Shown here in pieces: positions 26,696 through 34,383 of a stretch of 64,000 bases of DNA. The translations under genes were made by a program, and so were the position numbers. Under the pieces are notes generated by a model. That model was not told where the DNA came from. It saw only the letters and a list, made by a program, of their open reading frames with translations, and searched no databases. The DNA comes from an uncultured Eubacteriales bacterium (GTDB taxonomy: Bacteria; Bacillota; Clostridia; Oscillospirales; CAG-272), in assembly GCA_934486825.1 (NCBI GenBank), contig CAKSQF010000002.1, positions 72,975 through 136,974 of the forward strand, written 5' to 3'. Numbering within the stretch: position 1 is the first letter of the stretch; every line of letters begins with the position of its first letter.

Positions 26696-28612
26696 TCAGT
26701 AGATGTTTTTGTTTTTGCGGTAGCCTGCCCAGACATTTTCAAAAAAGCGGTCGTCGTCCGGGATCGGACGCCTTGCGCGCCAGTGTACACACGGCTTGCC
26801 GTCGGTCAGCATGACCTCCTGTATCATATCGGTGTATTCCTGCTTTTCGGGGCAAAATCTGAACAGTTCTTCAAGTCCGTCGCGCAGGATACCGTTTTTG
26901 TCGGTGTACAATGACGATCCTCTTGAAAAACCGACTGTTTTACGGTAGTCGAGCATTGCAAACAGAACGGCTCGCTCCATATTGAGTATGTCGAACAACT
27001 TGTATGCTTTGTAAAGCTCCTCCCTGCTTTTTACTCCGATGACCGATGTGAAGTTTTCAAGCTCGCTTTCGGTTTCCGAAAGTGCACTCAGCATGCTCCC
27101 GCTTTCGCGTATCGCACCGCCCGCACCGCTCATTCTTTTCGCACTGCATGCAATCATCTCGTCCGCATTGTCATTGTTTCCGAGTACGGCACCGCAGAAG
27201 CGTGTCTGCCTTTCGACTGCCGATAATGCCGATACCTCGTAGTCGTCGGACGTTGACTTTGCAGCCGGTCCGAATGAAATGTACTCTGCCGCACGGAGGG
27301 CGCCGACCTGTCCCGCATTGAGCGCACTTCCGCCGGGACGCTTTATGCCGTGAGTTCCGGCGGCTTCTCCGATAACGAACAGCCCCGGTACGCTCGTCTG
27401 CCACCACAGATCGACGGATGCTCCGCCGTTGTTGTGCTGGGCGCAGAGTGCGATTTCGAGCGGCTCGGTTCCAAGATCGACCCCCTTGCTCCGGTACAGT
27501 TCTATCGCAGGCGGATTCATTTTCATAAGACGGTCAAAAGGTGTTCCGAAGCATGCACCCGCTTTCTCAAGATATGTACGCGCTTCTTCGGAGAGCAGTG
27601 AGTAGTCTATGTCGCGGACACCGAATGGATTTGCCCTGTAATCGAGAAAAACACGTCTGCCGTAAAGAATACATTCCCTGTATACGAGAAGATCAATAAC
27701 AGATGAGCCGTTTTCGATCTTCGCACAGTCAAACGGCCACTGATATCCTTTGAGAAAAAGCGCGGACAGCGCCGCACCGCGGTCGCCGAAGAAATCAAGC
27801 GTGAACTCATGCTTCTTTCCGTCTTTTCCGACAGAATATATGCAGGGAAGCACCTGCATGTATGTTCCGGATACATTCCATCTCGGAGCTGTTGACGCAA
27901 GTCCGTATTGCCATTCGGTAAGGTTCTGGAAGGATGCCCCGGCAAGAAGCGCAAGCGAGCTTGATCCGGTATGACATGCGGGATATACGCTGTCAAAGTA
28001 TATCCCGGCGGGACCGCCGGTCGCCATAATTACCGAATCACACCGGAAGGAGATCAGCCTGCCGTCGGCTTTGCGGAGGCAGAGAAGACCGCATACACGC
28101 CCGTTGTGCTTCAGTATTTCGATCGCGAGCAGATCGGATAAAATACCGATGCCGCGTTTTTCGGCATCCGACTGGAGCGCTTCGGTCATAAGCTTCGAGG
28201 TGAGCGGACCCGCGGATGTTGCCCTTGCGTATTTGTCGTGATCGGTCTTGTAGCCTACATATTCTCCGTATCTGTTGACCGGAAACGGAACGCCGAGCTC
28301 GGCGAGATTGAGAAAAGACTGCGCGGACAAAGCCGCTTCGCAGAGCGCATTATCTCCGTCAACCGCTCCGCCCGAAAACAGATCCCGCGCCATTCCGACA
28401 ACGCTGTCGGGCGAATCTCCTCCGAGTCCGAGCTTGTAATATGTCTGTTTGTCGCTTCCGGTGTTTCTTGATGTTCCGATGTTTATTCCCTCGGTAACGA
28501 GCGCACAGCTCTTTTTGCCGAATTTGGCAATGCGGCATGCCGCCGAATAGCCTGCGGCGCCGCTCCCGATCACTATTACATCGAAGTACCCGCCAAAATC
28601 AAATTCTGCCAC
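26696..28612 (-). CDS. FAD-dependent oxidoreductase, fumarate reductase/L-aspartate oxidase-like
   Basis: The 638-residue flavoprotein has an N-terminal FAD-binding Rossmann (FDVIVIGSGAAGYSAACRIA), the family's internal motif VIMATGGPAGIYF, and the C-terminal FAD segment GLFVIGEAAGTHGIKRPGGSALN, then a helical Arg-rich domain. It is soluble, without a signal peptide. GTG 28612 is chosen because GAGGGAGG lies six bases before it and it starts right at the flavin domain; an in-frame ATG at 28723 would lie inside the SDR gene. The substrate is unknown. Confidence 0.8.
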   Translation of the reverse strand: MAEFDFGGYFDVIVIGSGAAGYSAACRIAKFGKKSCALVTEGINIGTSRNTGSDKQTYYKLGLGGDSPDSVVGMARDLFSGGAVDGDNALCEAALSAQSFLNLAELGVPFPVNRYGEYVGYKTDHDKYARATSAGPLTSKLMTEALQSDAEKRGIGILSDLLAIEILKHNGRVCGLLCLRKADGRLISFRCDSVIMATGGPAGIYFDSVYPACHTGSSSLALLAGASFQNLTEWQYGLASTAPRWNVSGTYMQVLPCIYSVGKDGKKHEFTLDFFGDRGAALSALFLKGYQWPFDCAKIENGSSVIDLLVYRECILYGRRVFLDYRANPFGVRDIDYSLLSEEARTYLEKAGACFGTPFDRLMKMNPPAIELYRSKGVDLGTEPLEIALCAQHNNGGASVDLWWQTSVPGLFVIGEAAGTHGIKRPGGSALNAGQVGALRAAEYISFGPAAKSTSDDYEVSALSAVERQTRFCGAVLGNNDNADEMIACSAKRMSGAGGAIRESGSMLSALSETESELENFTSVIGVKSREELYKAYKLFDILNMERAVLFAMLDYRKTVGFSRGSSLYTDKNGILRDGLEELFRFCPEKQEYTDMIQEVMLTDGKPCVHWRARRPIPDDDRFFENVWAGYRKNKNIY

Positions 28613-28625
28613 AAAAGCCTCCCTC

Positions 28626-29363
28626 TCAGAGCCGACGGATGTGAAAGCCGCCGTCAACATCAATCGACTGTCCGGTAACATAAGGCATGGCTCCGCTGCA
28701 AAGCAGATATACCGAGTCCGCAATGTCCTCGGGTCTGCCCCAACGCTTTATCGGGAGCAGACCGTCGCCGATGAGTTTGTCGTATTTTTCCTTGACGACC
28801 GATGTCATTCCGGTCGCGATTATTCCGGGACGTATCTCGTTTACCGGGATTCCGTATTCGGCAAGCCTGTCGGCAAAAAGAGCGGTTATCATTGATACCC
28901 CCGCCTTTGATATGCAGTATTCGCCCCTGCTTGTCGAGCTTGTGTATGCCGACATCGAGGATATGTTTACGATGTACCCCTTGTCGTCGCCGTCGTTCTT
29001 TATCATTTCGCGCGCGACAGCCTGCGTCAGAAAAAGCGTTCCTTTTGTGTTGATGTTCATTACGAAATCGTAGCTTTCCTCGCTCATTTCAAGCAGATCG
29101 GTGCGCACCCTCGGCGCAACTCCCGCAACATTGACCAGAATGTCTATTCTGCCCGAATCCGACAGTGCGGTTTCGATAAACCGTTTTCTGTCTCCGGACG
29201 ATGACAGATCACCCCTGACATAGGTAAAGCCTTCTCCGAGCGGGGACGGAAGCTTTTCTGCAATGTCCATCCCGCAGACCCGTATTCCTTCGGACAGCAG
29301 TTTCTTTGCGGTTGCATATCCGATTCCGCCCGCAACTCCGGTAACAAGCGCTGTTTTTGTCAT
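28626..29363 (-). CDS. Short-chain dehydrogenase/reductase
   Basis: The 245-residue classical SDR has TGVAGGIGYATA (cofactor glycine motif), NVAGVAP, the catalytic Ser in VNISSMSAYT and Y-x3-K in GEYCISKAG, plus a C-terminal VTGQSIDVDGG. It resembles FabG and sugar/uronate dehydrogenases. ATG 29363 has GTGAGG upstream and starts exactly at MTKTALVTG. Spacing to its neighbours is 10 and 13 bp, so it is clearly in the operon. It probably handles an alcohol/ketone step. Confidence 0.85.
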   Translation of the reverse strand: MTKTALVTGVAGGIGYATAKKLLSEGIRVCGMDIAEKLPSPLGEGFTYVRGDLSSSGDRKRFIETALSDSGRIDILVNVAGVAPRVRTDLLEMSEESYDFVMNINTKGTLFLTQAVAREMIKNDGDDKGYIVNISSMSAYTSSTSRGEYCISKAGVSMITALFADRLAEYGIPVNEIRPGIIATGMTSVVKEKYDKLIGDGLLPIKRWGRPEDIADSVYLLCSGAMPYVTGQSIDVDGGFHIRRL

Positions 29364-29373
29364 GTTTTTTTCC

Positions 29374-30708
29374 TCACTTTCGGTTTGTGTCTGTTTTGAC
29401 GCAATATTTTCTGTATATAGGCAGATATACCTCGCGATCGCGGACAGCACATCCCGGTGTGCCTCCGGCGCGCATTATCGCTGTGCACTGCGAACAGGTA
29501 AGACAGATTCTGCCCGGATCCATCTCGCCGTTTTTCAGAATGTCGTTTGCAAAATCGGGGTAGGCGAACGCCTGTCTGCCGAATCCGGCAATATCAAAAC
29601 CGCCGCCGTTTATGTACGCCGCCGCCACATTCGGCGCGGCAACACCGAGATAGCTGAGCGCCGAGCAGACGATGTTAATTCCGGGAACCGACCTTTTTAC
29701 GGCGGCAGTGCCCGAAAGCATGCGGTATACCCCGTTGATCGGCTCTTCGGGCGGCAGATAACCGCCGACAGAGTATGGACGGTTGACATGCGGGTTGACA
29801 TACGGATTGCCCATTGTCAGATCGACCAGCTTTACTCCGAGACGAAGCAGTTCCTTTATAACTGTGACAGGCTCGTCGGGATCAAACGCAAGACTGCCGT
29901 CCTTTGCAACACCGAAGCCGTACGGGTAAGGAAAGCCGTCATAGATGTTCATTCTTGTCGCAACCTCAAAATTATTTCCGGTTGCGGCGATCGAGCCCTC
30001 AACCGCCTCCCGCAGAAGGCGTGAACGGTTTTCAAGCGATCCTCCGTACCTGCCGTCACGCGTGTATGCCGACATGAGCTCGGAACACAGATATCTGTGA
30101 CAGCATTTTATATCGACTCCGTCAAAGCCTGCGGATTCGGCGAGAGATGCTCCGTTTATAAGCGATTGCAGGACCCTGTCAAGATATTCGTCACTTACGA
30201 TTCTGTCGGACGCAATCGGAACGTCTTTTTCAAACAGCGGGTTGTTGTATGCGATAAGCGGTGCGGGTGTGCCGTTTGGTTTGCTGTATCTGCCCGAATG
30301 GGTCGCCTGCATGATGACGATCGGTTCGTACCCGTTCTTTCTGAGCCCGTACTCTTTGATGTCGTTTACTTCGCGTTTAAAACTGTCGAGGGTATTTTCG
30401 TTTATGTAAAGCTGATGCGGATTTGCTCTGCCTTCCTCCATGACTGCCGTCGCTTCAAACCATATAAGTCCGGCTCCGCCTTCAGCAAAGCGTTTGTAGC
30501 GTCTTTTTGTCAGTTCTCCGGGACTTCCGTCCGGATTTCCGTCGCATCCCTCCATAGCCTGACATGCAAGGCGGTTCGGAATCAGCCTGCTTCCGAGCGA
30601 TAACGGCTTTTTTAAAACCGATATGTCTTCGTCGAACGGAAGACGGTCGCGGCAGTTGTCGTTTGCTTTGGTGAATTCATCCTTTGTAAAATATACTCTG
30701 TTACTCAT
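29374..30708 (-). CDS. Old Yellow Enzyme-like NADH:flavin oxidoreductase with C-terminal cysteine cluster
   Basis: The 444-residue protein is an FMN-binding TIM barrel of the 2,4-dienoyl-CoA reductase/OYE type: LACQAMEGCDG, MQATHSGRYSKPNG, GFDGVDIKCCHRYL, and NRSRLLREAV. After the barrel, CLTCSQCTAIMRAGGTPGC carries cysteines suited to the [4Fe-4S] cluster of the dienoyl-CoA reductase subgroup, but the FAD/NADH domain usual in that subgroup is missing. The separate FAD oxidoreductase two genes on might supply a similar function. It is the first gene of the operon, divergent from the AraC regulator. Confidence 0.82.
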   Translation of the reverse strand: MSNRVYFTKDEFTKANDNCRDRLPFDEDISVLKKPLSLGSRLIPNRLACQAMEGCDGNPDGSPGELTKRRYKRFAEGGAGLIWFEATAVMEEGRANPHQLYINENTLDSFKREVNDIKEYGLRKNGYEPIVIMQATHSGRYSKPNGTPAPLIAYNNPLFEKDVPIASDRIVSDEYLDRVLQSLINGASLAESAGFDGVDIKCCHRYLCSELMSAYTRDGRYGGSLENRSRLLREAVEGSIAATGNNFEVATRMNIYDGFPYPYGFGVAKDGSLAFDPDEPVTVIKELLRLGVKLVDLTMGNPYVNPHVNRPYSVGGYLPPEEPINGVYRMLSGTAAVKRSVPGINIVCSALSYLGVAAPNVAAAYINGGGFDIAGFGRQAFAYPDFANDILKNGEMDPGRICLTCSQCTAIMRAGGTPGCAVRDREVYLPIYRKYCVKTDTNRK

Positions 30709-30779
30709 TCCGGTATCTCCCGATAAATTAGTCTGTGTATATACTTTATCACATCCGGAGAAAAAATGTTATAAAACTT

Positions 30780-30829
30780 TTGCTATTTATTATGTAAATC
30801 TTGCTTTTTTTGAAAAAGCAGTGTATAAT
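30780..30829 (+). promoter_or_regulatory. AraC-gene promoter with 21-bp-spaced direct repeats
   Basis: TTGCTT (30801-30806) and TATAAT (30824-30829), 17 bp apart, form the promoter of the regulator gene. TTGCT also occurs at 30780, exactly 21 bp before the copy in the -35 box, each followed by a T-rich stretch. Two-turn spaced direct repeats are the usual AraC-family binding layout. The divergent operon has no clear consensus promoter, consistent with activator dependence. Confidence 0.5.
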
Positions 30830-30861
30830 GTAAACGTATCTTGAGAAGGGCGGGGAAATAT

Positions 30862-31692
30862 ATGAACGACCTTGTTATAACCGCAAATTATTCGGACGGG
30901 ACCGGTATACTGGAGCCGCACTGTCATGACTGTCATCAGATAGTGTACGTGGATTGCGGAAATGCAAGTTTTATGATAAATTCGGTGAGATATGATGTAA
31001 AAGCACCCTGCGTGGTTATAATAAGCCGCTTTGAAGAACATTCGATCATCGAATGTGACAACAGTTACAGCCGATATGTCCTGCGTATTCTTCCGACGCT
31101 TGACGGAGTGGACGATTACAACGCAAAACTTCTCTTTTCGGTGCTTGTAAACCGACCGAGATTCTTCTCTCACGTAATACCTGCAGGCGAAAATGCGGAG
31201 ATGATAGAGGAAACAATGCGGAGAATATGCGAGGAAAAAGCCTCCGGCAGAAGGTATTCGGATAAAATGCTCGGATTGCTTATGCAGATGCTGTTGCTTT
31301 CTGTCTGCCGTGCGGAGCCGCGGCTGCTTTTGCAGGAGGACGGCGGCGATTTTGACATGATATTCAGTATAAAACAGAAATTCGAAACCGATTACAAAAA
31401 AAATTATTCGCTTTGTGAGATTGCCGATGAGTATCACATCAGCTGTTCAAGGCTTTCCCACCTCTTCCGTGAGGTGACGGGAAAGCCGGTTATGGGCTAC
31501 CTTATGTCGTGCAGAATTGCCGGGGCAAAGCATATGCTTGCCGAAACCGAAATGCCTGTCGGGACGATTGCCGATAACTGCGGTTTTTCGGATTTCAGCA
31601 ATTTCAGCAGGACCTTCAGAAGCGTTACCGGACAGTCGCCGAGCGATTTCAGAATCAAAAATGCACCGAAAAACGATCGGACGGCAGAATAA
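30862..31692 (+). CDS. AraC-family transcriptional regulator
   Basis: The 276-residue regulator has an N-terminal cupin-like sensor (EPHCHDCHQIVYVDCG at about residue 18) and a C-terminal pair of helix-turn-helices (SLCEIADEYHISCSRLSHLF, then VGTIADNCGFSDFSNFSRTF with the AraC signature FRSVTGQSPSDFR). ATG 30862 follows GGGCGGGG; a TTG further up is unlikely. It is divergent from the six-gene cluster, so it most likely controls that cluster. The inducer is presumably the substrate or an early intermediate. Confidence 0.88.
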   Translation: MNDLVITANYSDGTGILEPHCHDCHQIVYVDCGNASFMINSVRYDVKAPCVVIISRFEEHSIIECDNSYSRYVLRILPTLDGVDDYNAKLLFSVLVNRPRFFSHVIPAGENAEMIEETMRRICEEKASGRRYSDKMLGLLMQMLLLSVCRAEPRLLLQEDGGDFDMIFSIKQKFETDYKKNYSLCEIADEYHISCSRLSHLFREVTGKPVMGYLMSCRIAGAKHMLAETEMPVGTIADNCGFSDFSNFSRTFRSVTGQSPSDFRIKNAPKNDRTAE

Positions 31693-31695
31693 AAT

Positions 31696-31738
31696 CTCCC
31701 GACAGAGATACAATAATATCTCTGTCGGGAGAGCTTTT
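31696..31738. terminator. Terminator after AraC gene
   Basis: A perfect 15-bp stem (31696-31710 / 31717-31731) with a six-base loop is followed by AGC and a T-run. The amt gene converges from the other side. Confidence 0.85.
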
Positions 31739-31754
31739 TTGTATTTGCGCGGTG

Positions 31755-33473
31755 TTATTCCACGTCCTGCAAGGCGTCGTAACCCTCTTCGCCTGTCCGT
31801 ACCTTGACGACATTTTCAACATCGTAAACGAATATCTTTCCGTCGCCGATGTGACCGGTGTAAAGTACCTTTTTCGCAGTATCGATTATCTTGCGCACCG
31901 GAATTTTGCTGACGACGATATCAAGCTGTATTTTGGGCAGAAGCGAGGCTTCGACCTCGACACCGCGGTAATACTCCGGTTTGCCCTTCTGTACGCCACA
32001 ACCGAGAACATGGGTGAGTGTCATTCCGGTTACACCGAGTTCCACAAGTGCCTTTTTCAATGCTTCAAACCGCATTTCTTTGCATATGATCTCAACCTTG
32101 GTGAACTTGTGACCGTCGGTCGGCGTCTCATCAAAGGACGGAAGACGCGTTACGGTAACCGCTTCCGCTTCCGGAACGTCTCCCGCAACCACGACCGTCT
32201 CACTGTCGGTTGAAGCCGTGTCGGGAAGCATTGCAAATCCGCCGTAAGCCGACAGCAGACCGTGCTCCGCAATGTCAAGACCCTCTATCTCGTCGCATGC
32301 GGGTGCACGCAGACCGATCGTGTGCTTGATTATTACAAAAATGACGGTTATCACAACGCCGACATATGCACAGACCGAAACGACACCGAGTGTCTGAACG
32401 CCGAAAAAGCGGAATCCGCCGCCGTAGAACACGCCTTTCATAGTGGATCTGCCGCTTGCGAAGAGTCCGGTCAGTACGGTACCGAGAAAACCGCATACAC
32501 AATGTACCGATATGGCACCGACCGGGTCGTCGATCTTTGCAACCTTGTCAAAGAACCCAACCGAAATTACAATTGCCGTACCGAATATTATGCCCATGAC
32601 GGCAGCCGCCCACGGCTCAACCGCGTCACAGCCTGCGGTAATTCCCACAAGCCCGGCAAGCGCCGCATTGTATGTCATCGATACATCCGGCTTTTTGTAG
32701 CGGATCCATGTGATGATAAGGGTTGTGCAGCAGGCAACAGCCGCGGCGAGGTTCGTGTTGAAGAATATGAGTCCGGCGGATTCCATAAGCTCGTCGCTGT
32801 CCATGCCGACAGTCGATGCGCCGTTGAAGCCGAACCAGCAGAACCACAGGATGAAAACACCGAGCGCGGCGATCGAAAGATTGTGACCGAGAATGGCTTT
32901 CGGCTTTCCGTCACTGTCATACTTGCCGATTCTCGGACCGAGCATCTTTGCGCCGATCAGAGCGCAAACACCGCCTACCATGTGAACCGCCGCAGAACCG
33001 GCAAAATCATGGAAGCCGAGCTTTGAGAGCCATCCTCCGCCCCATATCCAGTGACCCGAAATCGGGTAAATGAAAAGCGAGATTGCCGCCGAGTAGATGC
33101 AGTAAGCCGAAAATTTTGTCCTTTCAGCCATTGCGCCGGAGACGATTGTTGCCGATGTCGCACAGAAGACCGTCTGGAATATGGCATATGCCCAAAGGGG
33201 AACACCTGCAGGGAGAATGTCCGAATAATCCTTCATGATAAACGGATCGATCCAGCCGAACAGAGCGTTTCCGGTCCCGAACATAATCCCGAATCCTATA
33301 AGCCAGAAGCATGGCGTTCCGATGCAGAAATCCATAAGGTTCTTCATGAGGATGTTTCCGGTGTTCTTAGCACGGGTGAACCCCGCTTCGCACATCGCAA
33401 AACCCGCCTGCATGAAGAAAACGAGAGCCGCTCCGAGTAATACCCAGATTGTGTTTGATGAATTGTAAGACAT
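31755..33473 (-). CDS. amt: Ammonium transporter fused to a C-terminal PII protein
   Basis: In this 572-residue fusion the first about 420 residues are an Amt channel: FFMQAGFAMCEAGF, GNALFGW, the twin-His region with VHMVGGVCALIGAK and ISVHCVCGFLGTV. After a linker, residues about 465-572 form a complete PII (GlnB/GlnK) domain: KVEIICKEMRFEALKKAL, a T-loop PEYYRG with the tyrosine used for modification, and the B-loop TGHIGDGKIFV. ATG 33473 has AAAGGA upstream; an ATG at 33524 lies in frame within the leader. PII normally blocks Amt from a separate gene; here it is tethered. Confidence 0.92.
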   Translation of the reverse strand: MSYNSSNTIWVLLGAALVFFMQAGFAMCEAGFTRAKNTGNILMKNLMDFCIGTPCFWLIGFGIMFGTGNALFGWIDPFIMKDYSDILPAGVPLWAYAIFQTVFCATSATIVSGAMAERTKFSAYCIYSAAISLFIYPISGHWIWGGGWLSKLGFHDFAGSAAVHMVGGVCALIGAKMLGPRIGKYDSDGKPKAILGHNLSIAALGVFILWFCWFGFNGASTVGMDSDELMESAGLIFFNTNLAAAVACCTTLIITWIRYKKPDVSMTYNAALAGLVGITAGCDAVEPWAAAVMGIIFGTAIVISVGFFDKVAKIDDPVGAISVHCVCGFLGTVLTGLFASGRSTMKGVFYGGGFRFFGVQTLGVVSVCAYVGVVITVIFVIIKHTIGLRAPACDEIEGLDIAEHGLLSAYGGFAMLPDTASTDSETVVVAGDVPEAEAVTVTRLPSFDETPTDGHKFTKVEIICKEMRFEALKKALVELGVTGMTLTHVLGCGVQKGKPEYYRGVEVEASLLPKIQLDIVVSKIPVRKIIDTAKKVLYTGHIGDGKIFVYDVENVVKVRTGEEGYDALQDVE

Positions 33474-33620
33474 GATGGTTCCTTTCCCGCAAAAACAGAG
33501 AAGAAGGGACAGGTGTCCTTTCAAGACGCCGTTGTCCCTTCATACTGTTATGCAACTATCAGATTTAAAGCGAAAGCGCCGACAGAAAACGATGCTTCTG
33601 TCGGCGCCCTTGCCTTTATG
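33474..33620 (-). promoter_or_regulatory. Two-hairpin leader of the amt-PII gene
   Basis: Between the promoter and the amt start lie two strong stem-loops on the transcript. The first has a perfect 12-bp stem with an eight-base loop (33576-33607). The second, at about 33505-33540, has an 8-bp stem (AAGGGACA/TGTCCCTT) extended by six more pairs across a two-base bulge, and is followed by CTTCTCTGTTTTT. The second could act as a leaky terminator. No known riboswitch was recognised. This leader, with both promoters, fills the 325-bp gap 33474-33798. Confidence 0.5.
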
Positions 33621-33626
33621 TCGGCT

Positions 33627-33654
33627 ATTATACGCCTTTTTTTGCGTTTGTCAA
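33627..33654 (-). promoter_or_regulatory. Promoter of amt-PII
   Basis: On the minus strand TTGACA (33654-33649) and TATAAT (33632-33627) are separated by 16 bp, 150 bp before the amt start. Confidence 0.8.
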
Positions 33655-33719
33655 GTGTTTTTTCAAAAAAAGTGCATTTTTTTTGAAAAAGGGCTGATAA
33701 TTCCGATGCTCCGAGCGTA

Positions 33720-33748
33720 TTGACAGACATGAGTATGTGTGCTACAAT
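33720..33748 (+). promoter_or_regulatory. Promoter of the DUF4186 gene
   Basis: TTGACA at 33720-33725 and TACAAT at 33743-33748 with 17 bp between them, about 50 bp before the ATG. Confidence 0.75.
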
Positions 33749-33798
33749 AATCCGACGATGAAGCATTGGTAAGATCGGTAAGAAAGGATGACCGCATA

Positions 33799-34155
33799 AT
33801 GTATGATGATGTTTTCGAAAGGCTCGGACGCTCGGAGTTCAGGTCGCGTTTTCATCTGACACAAAAGGATATAGACTATATCGACAGGGTCGGATTCGAA
33901 AAGATCGAATCTCACGCCGTGGATTTTGTTGCAAAGAGACTTGCACCGGCACACATACCGAATGACGGCAGACAAACGCCTATGCGTGGGCATCCGGTTT
34001 TTGTCGCACAGCATGCATGTGCATGCTGCTGTCGCGGATGTATGTATAAATGGTACAGAATTCCTCCGGACAGGGAACTTATCGATGATGAACAAAAAAC
34101 GGCGGTCGCAATCCTTGTCGAATGGATAAAGAGGGAATACGGGAGACTCGGATAG
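33799..34155 (+). CDS. DUF4186 family protein
   Basis: This 118-residue soluble protein matches the DUF4186 pattern: an N-terminal FxRLxxSxFRxRFxL-like segment, PMRGHPVFVAQHAC and a cysteine-rich CACCCRGCMYKWYRIP, followed by a basic helix near the end. The His and the closely spaced cysteines suggest metal or cluster binding, but no role is known. The start at 33799 has AAAGGA about 11 bases upstream. It is a single gene with its own promoter; a weak hairpin without a T-tract follows it. Confidence 0.75.
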   Translation: MYDDVFERLGRSEFRSRFHLTQKDIDYIDRVGFEKIESHAVDFVAKRLAPAHIPNDGRQTPMRGHPVFVAQHACACCCRGCMYKWYRIPPDRELIDDEQKTAVAILVEWIKREYGRLG

Positions 34156-34244
34156 AGCCTCTCGCTATTTGTGCCGTTTCAAATGTGAACGGCGTGTTAA
34201 GATTTCGAACATCCGGTAAACATTTGCTTTTTTCTGAAAATTCA

Positions 34245-34274
34245 TTGACTTTTGGTGTCAGATTGTGGTAAAAT
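34245..34274 (+). promoter_or_regulatory. Promoter of the LTD/CotH lipoprotein gene
   Basis: TTGACT at 34245-34250 and TAAAAT at 34269-34274 are separated by 18 bp. This lies about 110 bp before the chosen start. Confidence 0.6.
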
Positions 34275-34383
34275 ACTATATACATTTTGCAGATGATTTT
34301 CGCACAAAGCCGATCGACCGCAACGGTCCGCGGCGGTATGAAATGCCGAATATATGAGAAATATGAAGGAACGGTACCTTGTC

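Noticed and set aside
33474..33620. ANTAR-target hairpin pair
   Set aside because: The loops (eight and seven bases) do not show the hexaloop with A1 and G4, so only a generic attenuator is proposed.
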